Notes: generated by a model not told the origin, from the letters alone. 61,919 nucleotides of DNA from Gemmatimonadota bacterium (GCA_003221005.1 QHTZ01000070.1:1-61919); one strand, 5' to 3'; counted from the stretch's first letter, positions 51,131 to 61,504 are shown. Program-made: numbers and translations.

Positions 51131-51744
51131 TGGAGCCGTTCGTCCGCCACAGCGGCAAGGCCGTCGCCCTGCCGCGCGACAACGTCGACACGGATCAGAT
51201 CATCCCCAAGCAGTTCCTCAAGGGGGTGGAGCGCACCGGCCTCGGCCCGGCGCTGTTCTACGACTGGCGCTATGGCCCCGATGGCACGCCGAACCCCGAC
51301 TTCGAGCTCAACCGGAGCTCCGCGCAGGGCGCGAGCATTCTGATCACCGGCGCCAATTTCGGCTGCGGCTCCTCGCGCGAGCACGCGGCCTGGGCGCTCG
51401 AGGACGCCGGGTTCCGCGCGATCCTGGCGCCCTCGTTCGCGGACATCTTCTTCGCGAACTGCTGCCAGAACGGGTTGCTCCCCGTCCGCCTGCTGCCGCA
51501 GGAGATCGACGAGCTGTTCCGTCGCGTGCAGGCGGCGGGCGGCGATTACGCGTTGACGATCGACCTCGAGGCGCAGGGTGTGGAAGACGGGCACGGCTTT
51601 CGCACCCAATTCGGCATTGATTCCTACCGTCGCGAGATGCTGCTCCGCGGTCTCGACGAGATCGGGCGTACCCTGCTCGAGGAATCCCGCATCGCCGCGT
51701 TCGAGCGCCGCCGCGCCATAGGGACCGCCGGGCCCGTCGCGTGA
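51130..51744 (+). CDS. leuD: 3-isopropylmalate dehydratase small subunit
   Basis: 204 aa swivel-domain partner of LeuC. NVDTDQIIPKQFLK, FGCGSSREHAAWALEDAGF and FGIDSYRREMLL are family landmarks, and the length is normal. The end overlaps leuB at a GTGA. Confidence 0.95.
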   Translation: MEPFVRHSGKAVALPRDNVDTDQIIPKQFLKGVERTGLGPALFYDWRYGPDGTPNPDFELNRSSAQGASILITGANFGCGSSREHAAWALEDAGFRAILAPSFADIFFANCCQNGLLPVRLLPQEIDELFRRVQAAGGDYALTIDLEAQGVEDGHGFRTQFGIDSYRREMLLRGLDEIGRTLLEESRIAAFERRRAIGTAGPVA

Positions 51745-52856
51745 CGCAGTTCACGATCGCGGTCCTGCCCGGTGACGGCATCGGGCCCGAGGTGACCGCG
51801 GAGGCCGAGCGTGTCCTGCGCGCGGCCGCGGACCGTTTCGGGATCGGGCTTGCCCTGCCGCACTACCCGGTCGGCGCCGGGGCGGTGACCGCCGCGGGGA
51901 GTCCGCTCCCCGCCGACACGCGCGCCGCGGTCATCAAGGCCGACGCCGTGCTGCTCGGCGCCGTCGGCGACCCGGCGCTCGACAGCGCGCCGCGCGAGCT
52001 CAAGCCCGAGACCGGGCTCCTCGCGCTGCGCTCGCTCCTGGGCGTCTACGCGAACCTCCGCCCGGTTTCGATCCACCCCGCGCTCGCCGGTCACTCCCCC
52101 CTCCGCCCCGACCGCTTGCACGGCGTCGACCTGCTCATCGTGCGGGAGCTCACCGGCGGACTGTACTACGGCGAGCCGCGCGGGAAGAACGCGGTCGTGG
52201 CGGTGAACACGCTCAGGTATTCGGTCGCGGAGATCGAGCGCGTAGCGCGCGTGGGGTTCGAGTCGGCCCGCCGCCGCCGGCGGATGCTCACCTCCGTAGA
52301 CAAGGCCAACGTCCTCGAGGTGTCGCAGCTGTGGCGCGAGACCGTCACACGCGTGGGACGCGAGTTTCCGGATGTCCGCCTGGAGCACCTGTACGTGGAC
52401 TACGCGGCGATGCGACTCGTGGCCGAGCCCGCGGCGCTGGATGTGGTTCTCACCGAGAACATGTTCGGCGACATCCTGAGCGACGAAGCGGCGGTGCTGG
52501 TGGGATCCCTGGGGATGCTGCCCTCGGCGTCGCTCGGCGCGGGGCCTGGGTTATTCGAGCCGATCCACGGCTCCGCGCCGGGGATCGCCGGGCAGGGGAT
52601 CGCGAACCCGATCGGCGCGATCGCGTCCGTGGCGATGCTGCTGCGCTACGGACTGAAGCTGGCGGAGCCGGCGGATGCCGTGGAGGCCGCGATCCGAGCG
52701 GTGCTGGACGCAGGGGGCCGCACCAAGGACATCGCGGGGCCGGGGGAACCGGCGCTCGGGACGCAGGAGATGGGGGAGCGGATCGCGAAGGTCGTGCGCT
52801 CGACACCGCTGGCGCGTTCCCGCTCTCCGCGTCGCGGAGAGGGGGTCAGGGGGTGA
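51741..52856 (+). CDS. leuB: 3-isopropylmalate dehydrogenase
   Basis: 371 aa NAD-dependent beta-decarboxylating dehydrogenase. VLPGDGIGPEV, RELTGGLYYGEPR, SVDKANVLEVSQLW and FEPIHGSAPGIAGQGIANP are present. It starts at GTG 51741. The last 12 residues (RSRSPRRGEGVRG) are encoded by the dispersed repeat and probably extend an older, shorter C-terminus. It is last in the leu/ilv operon. Confidence 0.95.
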   Translation: MTQFTIAVLPGDGIGPEVTAEAERVLRAAADRFGIGLALPHYPVGAGAVTAAGSPLPADTRAAVIKADAVLLGAVGDPALDSAPRELKPETGLLALRSLLGVYANLRPVSIHPALAGHSPLRPDRLHGVDLLIVRELTGGLYYGEPRGKNAVVAVNTLRYSVAEIERVARVGFESARRRRRMLTSVDKANVLEVSQLWRETVTRVGREFPDVRLEHLYVDYAAMRLVAEPAALDVVLTENMFGDILSDEAAVLVGSLGMLPSASLGAGPGLFEPIHGSAPGIAGQGIANPIGAIASVAMLLRYGLKLAEPADAVEAAIRAVLDAGGRTKDIAGPGEPALGTQEMGERIAKVVRSTPLARSRSPRRGEGVRG

Positions 52857-52893
52857 GGCCTAGTCGCGGAGAGGAGGTCAGGGGGTGAGGTCC
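52821..52893. repeat. double copy of the dispersed repeat at the leuB/ilvD junction
   Basis: CGCTCTCCGC-GT-CGCGGAGAGGGGG followed by TCAGGGGGTGAGG, then a second CGCGGAGAGGAGG plus TCAGGGGGTGAGG. The first unit contains the leuB stop; the second contains the ilvD stop and its last codons on the other strand. Confidence 0.75.
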
Positions 52894-54557
52894 GTGACCG
52901 CGCCGAGGCTCGCGCTCGAAACCAGCTTCGCGTACTTCGCGAGCACCCCCGAGGTGTAGCGCGGCGCGGGCGGCTTCCATCGCCCCCGCCGGCGGGCGAG
53001 TTCCGTGTCGCTCACGTCGAGCTGCAGCACCCGCCGCTCGGCATCGATCGTGATAGGGTCGCCCTCCTGTACAAGCGCAAGCGTTCCACCCACCGCCGCC
53101 TCGGGCGCCACGTGGCCGACCACCAGGCCGTACGTCCCCCCCGAAAACCTGCCATCCGTGATGAGGCCGACTGAATCGCCCAACCCCGCGCCGACGATCG
53201 CCGATGTGGGCGACAGCATCTCGCGCATGCCAGGCCCGCCCTTTGGGCCCTCGTAGCGGATCACCACCACGTCGCCCGCCTTGATCCGGCCCGCGAGGAT
53301 CGCCTCGAGGCATGCTTCCTCGGAGTCGAACACGCGCGCCGGCCCGCTCATGCGGAGCCGCTTCGCGCCGCTGATCTTCGCCACGCCCCCCTCGGTCGCC
53401 AGGTTGCCGCGCAGCACCGTGATGTGGCCTTGCGCATACACCGGCCGGTCCCAGGGGCGAATCACGTCCTGGTCCCTGCGTGGCTCTCCCGGGACGTCGC
53501 GGAGGACGTCCGCGATCGTTTGGCCGGTGACCGAGAGGGCGTCGCCGTGCAACGCGCCATGCGCCAGCAGCACCTTCATGACCTGCGGGATCCCGCCGGA
53601 GCGATGCAGGTCCGTGGCTACGAAACGCCCCGAGGGCTTCAGGTCGCACAGCACGGGGACGCGGGGCCGCAGCGCCTCGAAGTCGTCCAGGGTGAGGGAC
53701 ACGCCGGCCGCGCGCGCGATCGCGAGCAGGTGCAGCACGGCGTTGGTCGAGCCGCCGATGGCCATGGCGACGGCGATGGCGTTCTCGAACGCCTTACGGG
53801 TGAGGATCTGTCGCGGCCGCAGGTCGCGGCGTACCGCGTCCACGAGCACCTGCGCCGAGCGCGCCGCGCTCTCGGCCTTCTCGGCGTCCTCGGCGGCCAT
53901 CGTGGACGAGTAGGGGAGGCTCATCCCCATCGCCTCGAAGATCGACGACATGGTGTTCGCGGTGAACATCCCGCCGCACGACCCGGCCCCGGGGCACGCC
54001 CGGCGCTCCACCTCGAGCAGCTCCGCGTCGCCGATCTTGTGGGCGCTGTGCTCCCCCACGGCTTCGAATACGCTGACGACCGTCAGATCGCGCCCGTCGT
54101 AATGGCCGGGCTTGATCGTGCCGCCGTACACGAAGACGGCGGGGATGTTCATGCGCGCGATCGCGATCATCGCGCCCGGCATGTTCTTGTCGCATCCTCC
54201 CACCGCGAGCAGGCCATCCATGCATTGGGCGTTGCAGGCGGTCTCGATCGAGTCGGCGATCACTTCGCGCGACACGAGCGAGTACTTCATCCCCACCGTC
54301 CCCATCGAGATCCCGTCGCTCACCGTGATCGTGCCGAACATCTGCGGCATCACGCCCGCGGCCTTGAGCGCCGCCTCGGCGCGGTGGGCCAGCCCGTCGA
54401 GCCCCAGGTTGCAGGGCGTGATGGTGCTGTAGGCGTTGGCGATGCCGACGATCGGCTTGTCGAAGTCCCGGTCGCCGAATCCCACGGCCCGCAGCATCGC
54501 CCGGTTCGGGGAGCGCTGTATTCCCTGCGTGATGAGGCGGCTGCGCAGCTCCGTCAT
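52878..54557 (-). CDS. ilvD: dihydroxy-acid dehydratase
   Basis: 559 aa Fe-S dehydratase needed for valine, isoleucine and leucine. The cluster cysteines are in [25 protein letters not shown] and [33 protein letters not shown] is in the C-terminal part. It is not in the leu/ilv operon but converges with it. It lies 10 nt downstream of the SBP56-type gene on the same strand. The final residues (TDLTP) come from the dispersed repeat. Confidence 0.96.
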   Translation of the reverse strand: MTELRSRLITQGIQRSPNRAMLRAVGFGDRDFDKPIVGIANAYSTITPCNLGLDGLAHRAEAALKAAGVMPQMFGTITVSDGISMGTVGMKYSLVSREVIADSIETACNAQCMDGLLAVGGCDKNMPGAMIAIARMNIPAVFVYGGTIKPGHYDGRDLTVVSVFEAVGEHSAHKIGDAELLEVERRACPGAGSCGGMFTANTMSSIFEAMGMSLPYSSTMAAEDAEKAESAARSAQVLVDAVRRDLRPRQILTRKAFENAIAVAMAIGGSTNAVLHLLAIARAAGVSLTLDDFEALRPRVPVLCDLKPSGRFVATDLHRSGGIPQVMKVLLAHGALHGDALSVTGQTIADVLRDVPGEPRRDQDVIRPWDRPVYAQGHITVLRGNLATEGGVAKISGAKRLRMSGPARVFDSEEACLEAILAGRIKAGDVVVIRYEGPKGGPGMREMLSPTSAIVGAGLGDSVGLITDGRFSGGTYGLVVGHVAPEAAVGGTLALVQEGDPITIDAERRVLQLDVSDTELARRRGRWKPPAPRYTSGVLAKYAKLVSSASLGAVTDLTP

Positions 54558-54567
54558 GCGGTCGGCC

Positions 54568-55764
54568 CTATTTCAGCAGCATGTCGTGGGGGCGCGCTTC
54601 TCCCGTGGCGAAGTGCTCGAAGTCGACGTCGAACTTGGGATCGAGCGACATGCCGCCGGGCCCCACGTTGATCAGCCGCACGCGGTACGGCACCTTGCCG
54701 TCGAGGTTCGAGAGCAGGGAGTTGCTGATGTAGAGCCGGCGATTGTCCGGGGTCAGCTTCATCATCTGCGCCTGCGGCACCTGGACCGTGCTCACCAGGG
54801 TGGGCTTGGCCGGGTTGGAGATGTCGTACTGCTGCACCGCGCCCGCGCCGAACAGTGAGACGAACAGGAACTTGTTGTCGTACGAGATCCGCATGTCCGC
54901 GGGGATCGAGCCGTCGGCGAGCTGGAGCACGCGGCTGAACGCGAGCTTGCCCTCCTTCACCTCCCAGTACCACACGCTGTTGCCGAACGCGCAGTTGATG
55001 AAACCGCCGCGCGCGGCAGGCCCGTGCAGCCAGCGGACCTCGAGCGGCGCTTTGTCGAGGTGTGCTTCTTGGAGAACCTTTCCCGTTGTGAAGTCCCAGC
55101 CTACGACCTCGTCGCCCACCTGATCCATCGGCGCCGGCCCCTTCATGATGCTGTGGGGATGCGCCCAGCTCGACGTGACCATGCGATTCACCTCGGGCTT
55201 CACACCCACGTCGTACATGTACTCCGGGGCGGGCATCGCCTGCAGGAAGTTGCCGTCGTTATCGAGCTTGACGACCGCGCCCGGGGCGCCGCCGTCCTTG
55301 CCGCCGAGCATTGCCACCATCACGCCGCCGGGGACGGCGTAGAACGTGTGCGGGCCCGAATAGCCGGTCGTTGCGGCGAGGTCGGGGACGGTGCGGGTGA
55401 GCCGCGGGTGCCGCGGATCGGTCTTCACGTCGTAGATGAAGAGGCGGTTCGAGAACAGACCGCCCGCGAAGATGCGGCCGGCGTCCGCCGTGTAGCCGAA
55501 GTGGTGCGCCTCGTTGGCCGTCGAGCCCGTGGGAGCGGTCGCGATCACGGTCGCGTAGGTCGGCGACTTGGGATCGGCATCGATCACCGCGAGAAAGTCA
55601 GGATCCTTCCCGTCGGCGTCGCTCGTCCATACGTAGAGCAGTGACTCGTGCTGGTCCGGGCGCAGGTTCTGCACGAACACCGATTCATCGGATGAGCCCG
55701 CGGGGACCGGGGCGGCGGTCCAGAACGGGATCGCGGCGAGCAAGACTGCGACGCTGGCTTTCAT
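54568..55764 (-). CDS. selenium-binding protein 1/methanethiol oxidase-family protein (secreted)
   Basis: 398 aa with a signal peptide ([18 protein letters not shown]), so probably periplasmic. The beta-propeller family signatures [31 protein letters not shown] and the C-terminal ARPHDMLLK match the SBP56 family, some members of which are copper-dependent methanethiol oxidases. The repeated His positions could bind metal. Its tight linkage to ilvD (10-nt gap) is unexpected, and a metabolic connection is not obvious. Confidence 0.8.
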   Translation of the reverse strand: MKASVAVLLAAIPFWTAAPVPAGSSDESVFVQNLRPDQHESLLYVWTSDADGKDPDFLAVIDADPKSPTYATVIATAPTGSTANEAHHFGYTADAGRIFAGGLFSNRLFIYDVKTDPRHPRLTRTVPDLAATTGYSGPHTFYAVPGGVMVAMLGGKDGGAPGAVVKLDNDGNFLQAMPAPEYMYDVGVKPEVNRMVTSSWAHPHSIMKGPAPMDQVGDEVVGWDFTTGKVLQEAHLDKAPLEVRWLHGPAARGGFINCAFGNSVWYWEVKEGKLAFSRVLQLADGSIPADMRISYDNKFLFVSLFGAGAVQQYDISNPAKPTLVSTVQVPQAQMMKLTPDNRRLYISNSLLSNLDGKVPYRVRLINVGPGGMSLDPKFDVDFEHFATGEARPHDMLLK

Positions 55765-55885
55765 GGGGAAACCTCAGGTCAAGGGTGGCGTGGAGGCAAC
55801 GTCGCGTGGGGCGCCGCCTGGGTCAAGTGTGCGCGCCGCGGCTCCTAGCCGATCCCGCATCGGCGCGCTAAAATCGCCGAGCCTC

Positions 55886-58582
55886 ATGCCCTCGCTCCGA
55901 CGCGCGACGACGCTCAGCGCGGCCGCCTTTCTGGCGGCGGCTGCGCTCCCCGCGCAGCAGCCCGCCACGGCGGACACGGCGGCGCCGCGGGATTCGCTTA
56001 CGCGCTTCCTCGACGCCTTCACCTATCGCAACCTCGGCCCCGCGGCGTACAGCGGTCGCGTGACCGCGCTCGCCGTGGCCGGGCCGCCGAGCGTTGCACC
56101 CAAGACCATCTACGTGGGCGCCGCGGGCGGCGGGATCTGGAAGACCTCGAACGGCGGCATCACCTGGCAGGCGATCTCGGAGGGCCTCGGCGTCCAGACG
56201 ATCGGCGACCTCGCCGTCGCGCCGTCCGATACCAACGTCGTCTGGGCTGGGACGGGCGAGCGGAACAGCCTTCGCTCGCAGTGGTGGGGCGATGGCGTGT
56301 ACAAGTCCACGGATGGCGGCAAGAAGTGGACAAACATGGGCCTCGGCGACTCCCGCGCCATCGGCCGGATCGTCATCCATCCCACGAATCCCGACATCGT
56401 CTACGTCGCTGCGCTCGGCCACCTGTGGGGACCCAATCGAGATCGGGGCGTCTACCAGACGACGGACGGCGGCAAGACGTGGCGCAAGATCCTCTTCGTC
56501 GACGACACGACGGGGTTCGTGGACCTGGCGATGGATCCCTCGAACCCCGCGGTGCTGTACGCGGCCGCCTGGCACCGGCTGCGGTGGGGTGGCCCGTACA
56601 TGCAGGGCGTGGGCGCGGGGAGCGGGATCTACAAGACCACGGACGGCGGCAAGACGTGGAAGAAACTCACGGATGCGGGGCTCAAGAATGGCCTCCCGTC
56701 GGATCGCATGGGGCGCATCGGGCTCGCCATCTCGACGCGCGATCCCAAGATCGTCTACGCCATGATCCAGGTGGACCGCGGCGTCACCGATCCCGCGCAG
56801 GGCCGCTTCGGCGGCGTGTTCCGCTCCGACGACGCCGGCGCGACCTGGACGCAGGTGAACGACCTGCAGGCAGTGCCGCACTATTACTACGACGAGATCC
56901 GGGTGGATCCCACGAACTCGGACCACGTGTTCGTGGCGGCGTCGCCGCTGCTCGAGAGCAAGGACGGCGGCAAGAGCTTCGCGCGCGACTCACTCCCCCG
57001 GGTGCACGTGGACAACCACGCGCTGTGGATCAACCCCGCGGACCCCGCCCACCTGATCCTCGGCAACGACGGCGGCGTCTACGTGACGCGCGACGGCGGG
57101 AAGGCGTGGGAGCACATGACGCTCCCCCTCGGTCAGTTCTACACCGTGATCGTGGACAGCTCGGTGACGCCCTACCAGGTGTGCGGCGGGTTGCAGGACA
57201 ACGGGGTATGGTGCGGTCCGAGCCGCACGCGCGACACCGTCGGGATCACTGATGCCGACTGGTACCCGGTGAACGGCGGGGACGGGATGTGGGTCCAGAT
57301 TCCGCCGCACGACCCCTTCACGATCTACTCAGGCTGGCAGTACGGGCACGTCTCGCGGTTCGACCTGCGCAGCTGGAAGCGCGACGAGATCACGCCCCTG
57401 GCGCTCGATGCGGGGCGGGACTCGGGCTACCCCTTCACGTGGGGTTGGACGACGCCGCTGCTGCTCTCGTCGCACGATTCGACTGTGCTGTATGTCGGGG
57501 CGAACCACCTGATCCGAACGCGGCACCGCGGCGAGGACTGGGAAGTCCTGGGACCGGACATGACGCGGGCGAACCGCGAGCATCCGGCGCCCGAGACCGG
57601 CCACACGAGCTACCACGCCGTGTTCGCGATCGCGGAAAGCCCACTCTCGGGGGACGTGCTCTGGACAGGCTCCGACGACGGGCTCGTGTGGCTGACGCGG
57701 GACGGGGGAAAGACCTGGGCGAACCTCACCGCGAACTTCGCCAAGGACGCGCCTACGGAATGCTGGGTCGGTGCGATCGCGGCGTCGTTCCACGCGCCCG
57801 GCACTGCATTTGTGACGTTCGACTGTCACTTTCGCGACGACTACCGGCCGCACGTGTACCGCACCGACGACTTCGGGAGAACCTGGATCGCGATCGATCA
57901 GGGGCTGCCGCCCGCGGCGGGGAGTCTCACGATCTTCGCCGATCCAGTGAATCCCCGGCTGCTGTGGCTGGGTACGGCTACGGGAGTGCAGGTGACCGTG
58001 GACGGCGGCAAGCGGTGGCGCCGCTTCGGAAAGGGCCTGCCGCCCGTGCCGGTCGAGTGCCTCGCGCTCGCCTTCCGCGCCCGGGAGCTGGTCCTCGCGA
58101 CGCACGGGCGTGGCATATGGGTGGCGCCGATCGGTCCGCTCGAGGAGCTGTCGGACACGTTGCTCGCGGAGCCGGCCCATCTCTTCCAGGTGCCCACGGC
58201 GTACCAGTACCGGCGCAGCGACACGTATCCGGAGTTCGGGAGCCGACCGTTCGTCTCCCCCAATCCCGCCAAGGGGGCCCTGATCAACTACTACTTGCGA
58301 GAGGCGCAGTCCGAGGCGGTGAAGCTCCTCGTCACGACGGTCGCGGGGGACAGCGTGAAGCAGCTCACAGGCCCCGGGTACGCGGGACTCCAGCGAGTGA
58401 CGTGGGACTTGTCGCGCGACCGGGCGCGGCCGCGCGAGAAGGGCGGGCCGACCGATCAGGCGGAGCTGAAGCAAGTGCTCCCCGGCGAATACGTGGTCCA
58501 CCTGACGGTGGGGAAGGCCAAGCTCGAACGCCGGATCGTGGTCGAGGACTGGCCGGCCGATCGGCTGGGGCGCATTCGCTAG
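55886..58582 (+). CDS. secreted Asp-box (BNR/sortilin-like) beta-propeller protein
   Basis: About 898 aa with a signal peptide (LSAAAFLAAAALPAQ). At least seven Asp-box units are visible (SNGGITWQ, STDGGKKWT, TTDGGKTWRK, TTDGGKTWKK, SDDAGATWT, TRDGGKTWAN, VDGGKRWRR), giving one or two propellers like those in VPS10/sortilin-type glycosyl hydrolase-related proteins. The C-terminal 130 residues look like a beta-sandwich. ATG 55886 is preferred as the signal peptide begins there; a TAAAAT -10-like box lies at 55869-55874. Enzymatic activity is not evident. Confidence 0.85.
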   Translation: MPSLRRATTLSAAAFLAAAALPAQQPATADTAAPRDSLTRFLDAFTYRNLGPAAYSGRVTALAVAGPPSVAPKTIYVGAAGGGIWKTSNGGITWQAISEGLGVQTIGDLAVAPSDTNVVWAGTGERNSLRSQWWGDGVYKSTDGGKKWTNMGLGDSRAIGRIVIHPTNPDIVYVAALGHLWGPNRDRGVYQTTDGGKTWRKILFVDDTTGFVDLAMDPSNPAVLYAAAWHRLRWGGPYMQGVGAGSGIYKTTDGGKTWKKLTDAGLKNGLPSDRMGRIGLAISTRDPKIVYAMIQVDRGVTDPAQGRFGGVFRSDDAGATWTQVNDLQAVPHYYYDEIRVDPTNSDHVFVAASPLLESKDGGKSFARDSLPRVHVDNHALWINPADPAHLILGNDGGVYVTRDGGKAWEHMTLPLGQFYTVIVDSSVTPYQVCGGLQDNGVWCGPSRTRDTVGITDADWYPVNGGDGMWVQIPPHDPFTIYSGWQYGHVSRFDLRSWKRDEITPLALDAGRDSGYPFTWGWTTPLLLSSHDSTVLYVGANHLIRTRHRGEDWEVLGPDMTRANREHPAPETGHTSYHAVFAIAESPLSGDVLWTGSDDGLVWLTRDGGKTWANLTANFAKDAPTECWVGAIAASFHAPGTAFVTFDCHFRDDYRPHVYRTDDFGRTWIAIDQGLPPAAGSLTIFADPVNPRLLWLGTATGVQVTVDGGKRWRRFGKGLPPVPVECLALAFRARELVLATHGRGIWVAPIGPLEELSDTLLAEPAHLFQVPTAYQYRRSDTYPEFGSRPFVSPNPAKGALINYYLREAQSEAVKLLVTTVAGDSVKQLTGPGYAGLQRVTWDLSRDRARPREKGGPTDQAELKQVLPGEYVVHLTVGKAKLERRIVVEDWPADRLGRIR

Positions 58583-58641
58583 GAGTGACCTCGCTCCCGG
58601 CGATCTTCAGGACGTGAACCTTCATCTCGTGGTGGTGTAGC

Positions 58642-58998
58642 ATGGCGCCGATGCTGCGGCACTCTCGGCTCACCCGCGCGCTGTGGCTCGCCTGCGCCCT
58701 GATGCAGCTCTCGCTGCCGGGGGCGGCAGCGTGGGCCGACGCGCTCACGGATGTGACACCGGTCGGTCCGGGGTCGACGCATTTCGAGTCCCAGACGACC
58801 GGCTCGTGTCCGCGACTCCATCCGCCGGACTGCGCCCTCTGCCATTTCCTCACCGCTCCGCGGACCACCGCCGAGCGCGTCTCATTCGCCCTTGACTTCA
58901 CCGCCGGTCGCGCCTGGCACCCAGCCGCTCGAGCAATCGCCAATAGCGCCAGCCGGCTGTCGCATCCCCAACCCAGAGCACCGCCGCTTCTCTCCTAG
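58642..58998 (+). CDS. small secreted Cys/His protein, function unknown
   Basis: 118 aa. Residues 1-32 form a signal peptide. The mature part has CPRLHPPDCALCHFL (C56, H60, C64, C67, H68), a possible metal or heme site, followed by a basic tail. It lies directly upstream of a TonB-dependent receptor on the same strand, an arrangement often seen for metal-handling accessory proteins. The family is unrecognised, and the ribosome binding site is weak, so both start and coding status are moderate. Confidence 0.5.
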   Translation: MAPMLRHSRLTRALWLACALMQLSLPGAAAWADALTDVTPVGPGSTHFESQTTGSCPRLHPPDCALCHFLTAPRTTAERVSFALDFTAGRAWHPAARAIANSASRLSHPQPRAPPLLS

Positions 58999-59110
58999 CA
59001 TCCCGCGCCTCTGCGGGAGCCGCTCCAGACCACTGATCCGCCGCGTCACCGGGCTCGAGTCGAGCCGGGGTCGCGGCCGACCGTACACGGCTCAGTTCAG
59101 GAGAGATCGC

Positions 59111-61447
59111 ATGCTCTCATCGTGGAAGTCCTATTTCCCGGGGGCCACGCTGCTCGTGGCCGCCGTACTCGCAGGTTGTCCCCTCGTTGCCCTGCCCATG
59201 CGCCCCCCTCCGACGGGGGACATCGCCGGCACCGTGGCCGATAGCACGACCGGAAAGCCCCTGCCCGGTGGCGAGATCCGGGTGATGCAGAACGGGAGCG
59301 TCGTCGCCACAGCCGTCACCGACGCCTTCGGCCGCTTCATCATCCACAACCTCGCGGCGGGCGACTACGCCGTGGAAATCCGCTACCTCGGCTACCATGC
59401 CGTGACGCGCCACACGACTCTGGGGCAGACCGAGGCTCAAGTCGCGATCGACTTCAGGCTCGTGCCGATCCCGATCAACCTCGAAGCGGTCGAGGTGCGA
59501 GCGGCGGTCCCGCTCGCCGTGGACACGCGGACGGGCAATCAGATCTTCAAGCAGAACGACTACCACGGCGCGCCCACGAATACGACGTCCCAGATTCTCC
59601 AGCAGTCGATCGTCGGTGCGGCGCGCGCGCCCACCGGCGAGGTCCACATCCGCGGCCAGCACGCCGAGTACACCTACTACGTCGACGGCGTCCCCGTCCC
59701 CTCCGGGATTTCGGGCAGCCTGAACGAGTTGTTCGATCCGGAGGTGGTGAACCAGATCGACTTCCAGACCGGCGGCTGGGACGCCGAGTACGGGGGCAAG
59801 AACGCCGCCGTCGTCAACGTCAACACGCGCATCCCCACCGGCGGCTTGCACCTGGACGCCTCGAATTACAACGGGTCGTTCGCAGCTCAGGGCCAGTCCG
59901 TCAACGTGAGCACCAACGCCGGCAAGTTCGGATTCTTTGCCTCGGGAGCGCGCCAGGCCACCGACATGCGGCGCGAGCCCGTGGTGTTCGACACGCTACG
60001 CAACACGGTGGAAAACTTCCACAACGACGGCACGGACCTGTTCGGGTTCGCGAAGGTGCAGTACGTCCCCTCCAACCGGGACGTGGTCAGCCTCGACGTG
60101 AATCGCTCGCGTACCCGGTTCGCCGTTCCGTTCGACTCGGTCGAGGGGATCATCGACGATCATCAGCAGGACGTGAACGGCTTCGCGAACCTCGGCTGGC
60201 GCCACCGGTTCGGCGAGGCCGCCGCGGTGGAAGCGGGGTCATCCGAGCTGTTCGCTGGGGTATTCTTCCGCGACGGCAGCCTCACCTACACGCCCGGCCC
60301 GACCGACGAGCCGTCCTTCACCTTCTATCCCGACACCACCCCCTATAACCTGAGCGAGGACCGGGATTTCCACACGCTAGGCGTCAAGGTCGACTACCTG
60401 CTCCGCCCCCACCACGGCCTGGAATTCAAGCTCGGCACCCTTTCGTCGGTCACGCGCGGGCACGAGGATTTCGAAACAGCGGACTCGGCCGGCAACCCGG
60501 GCCCCGCGTCCACCTCGAAGCTCTCGGGCAGCGACGTCGGCGTGTACGCCCAGACCGCCGTCGCGCCGTCGGACCAGTGGGAGCTTCGCACCGGCGTGCG
60601 CTTCGACAATCACAACGCGCCGTTCGCGGGGAACCAGAGCCAGGTGAGTCCCCGCGTGAAGCTGAGCTTCTTCCCCGACCCAGCGAACACGTTCTGGGTG
60701 TACTACGCCCGGCTGTTCGTCCCCACGAACGTGGAGGACCTGCGCGCGATCACCAGCGTGGCGGATTCGGGCGTGGTGGCCGAGCCCACCCTCCCCGAGC
60801 GTGACCACTTCTTCGAGGTCGGGTACGTGCACCGCTTCCCATTCGGAGTGGTCACCAAGCTGTCCGGGTACTACAAGCGGAGCACACCCGGGATCGACGA
60901 CAACACCGTGCCGGGGTCGGCGATCGTCACGTCGGTCAACATCGAGCAGGTTCGCATCACGGGCGTCGAGGCCGTGGTCGAGATCCGTCCCCCTGGGCCC
61001 GTCTCCGGTTATGTGAACGTCGCCCTCAATCATGCGTACGGCTTCGGCAAGATCACCGGCGGCTTCTTCCCCGCCGAGCCGCCATCGGGGTACTTCGACC
61101 TCGACCACGACCAGCGGCTCTCGGGAGCCGGGAGCCTCGTGTACTCGAGCCGCGGCCTGTACCTCTCGGCCACGGGGATCTACGGGTCCGGCCTGACCAA
61201 CGGCAACGACACCGCTTCCTACAACACCGGGCTGCTCGACTTCAATAAGGATGCCCATGTGTCGCCGAGCTTTATACTCAACGCGAGCGCTGGTTACGCG
61301 CTGGCGCTGGGCGGCGCCGTGGTCCGGCCTCAGGTCTACGTGGAGAACGTGTTCGACAAGAAGTACCTGTTGAAGGGTGCGTTCTTCAGCGGCGCGTCGG
61401 TGGGGCGGCCGCGCACGGTGCAGGTGCGGCTCAATATCGGCCTTTAG
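59111..61447 (+). CDS. TonB-dependent receptor with carboxypeptidase-regulatory-like N-terminal domain
   Basis: About 778 aa outer-membrane transporter. AGGAGA precedes ATG 59111. After the signal peptide comes a carboxypeptidase-regulatory-like domain (GDIAGTVADSTTGKPLPGG, VEIRYLGYH), a plug (VHIRGQHAEYTYYVDGVPVP, WDAEYGGKNAAVVNV) and a barrel ending in VENVFDKKYLLKG...VRLNIGL, as TonB receptors do. The ligand is unknown; proximity to the small Cys/His protein suggests a metal or metal complex, as inference only. Confidence 0.92.
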   Translation: MLSSWKSYFPGATLLVAAVLAGCPLVALPMRPPPTGDIAGTVADSTTGKPLPGGEIRVMQNGSVVATAVTDAFGRFIIHNLAAGDYAVEIRYLGYHAVTRHTTLGQTEAQVAIDFRLVPIPINLEAVEVRAAVPLAVDTRTGNQIFKQNDYHGAPTNTTSQILQQSIVGAARAPTGEVHIRGQHAEYTYYVDGVPVPSGISGSLNELFDPEVVNQIDFQTGGWDAEYGGKNAAVVNVNTRIPTGGLHLDASNYNGSFAAQGQSVNVSTNAGKFGFFASGARQATDMRREPVVFDTLRNTVENFHNDGTDLFGFAKVQYVPSNRDVVSLDVNRSRTRFAVPFDSVEGIIDDHQQDVNGFANLGWRHRFGEAAAVEAGSSELFAGVFFRDGSLTYTPGPTDEPSFTFYPDTTPYNLSEDRDFHTLGVKVDYLLRPHHGLEFKLGTLSSVTRGHEDFETADSAGNPGPASTSKLSGSDVGVYAQTAVAPSDQWELRTGVRFDNHNAPFAGNQSQVSPRVKLSFFPDPANTFWVYYARLFVPTNVEDLRAITSVADSGVVAEPTLPERDHFFEVGYVHRFPFGVVTKLSGYYKRSTPGIDDNTVPGSAIVTSVNIEQVRITGVEAVVEIRPPGPVSGYVNVALNHAYGFGKITGGFFPAEPPSGYFDLDHDQRLSGAGSLVYSSRGLYLSATGIYGSGLTNGNDTASYNTGLLDFNKDAHVSPSFILNASAGYALALGGAVVRPQVYVENVFDKKYLLKGAFFSGASVGRPRTVQVRLNIGL

Positions 61448-61456
61448 ACGAAACAA

Positions 61457-61485
61457 CCCCCCACCGCGAGGCGGTGGGGGGCTCT
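61457..61485. terminator. intrinsic terminator after the TonB receptor
   Basis: CCCCCCACCGC (61457-61467) pairs with GCGGTGGGGGG (61471-61481), a perfect 11-bp stem with a GAG loop, followed by CTCTAATTT. It lies between convergent genes. Confidence 0.75.
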
Positions 61486-61504
61486 AATTTCCGGGCTCCT
61501 GATT

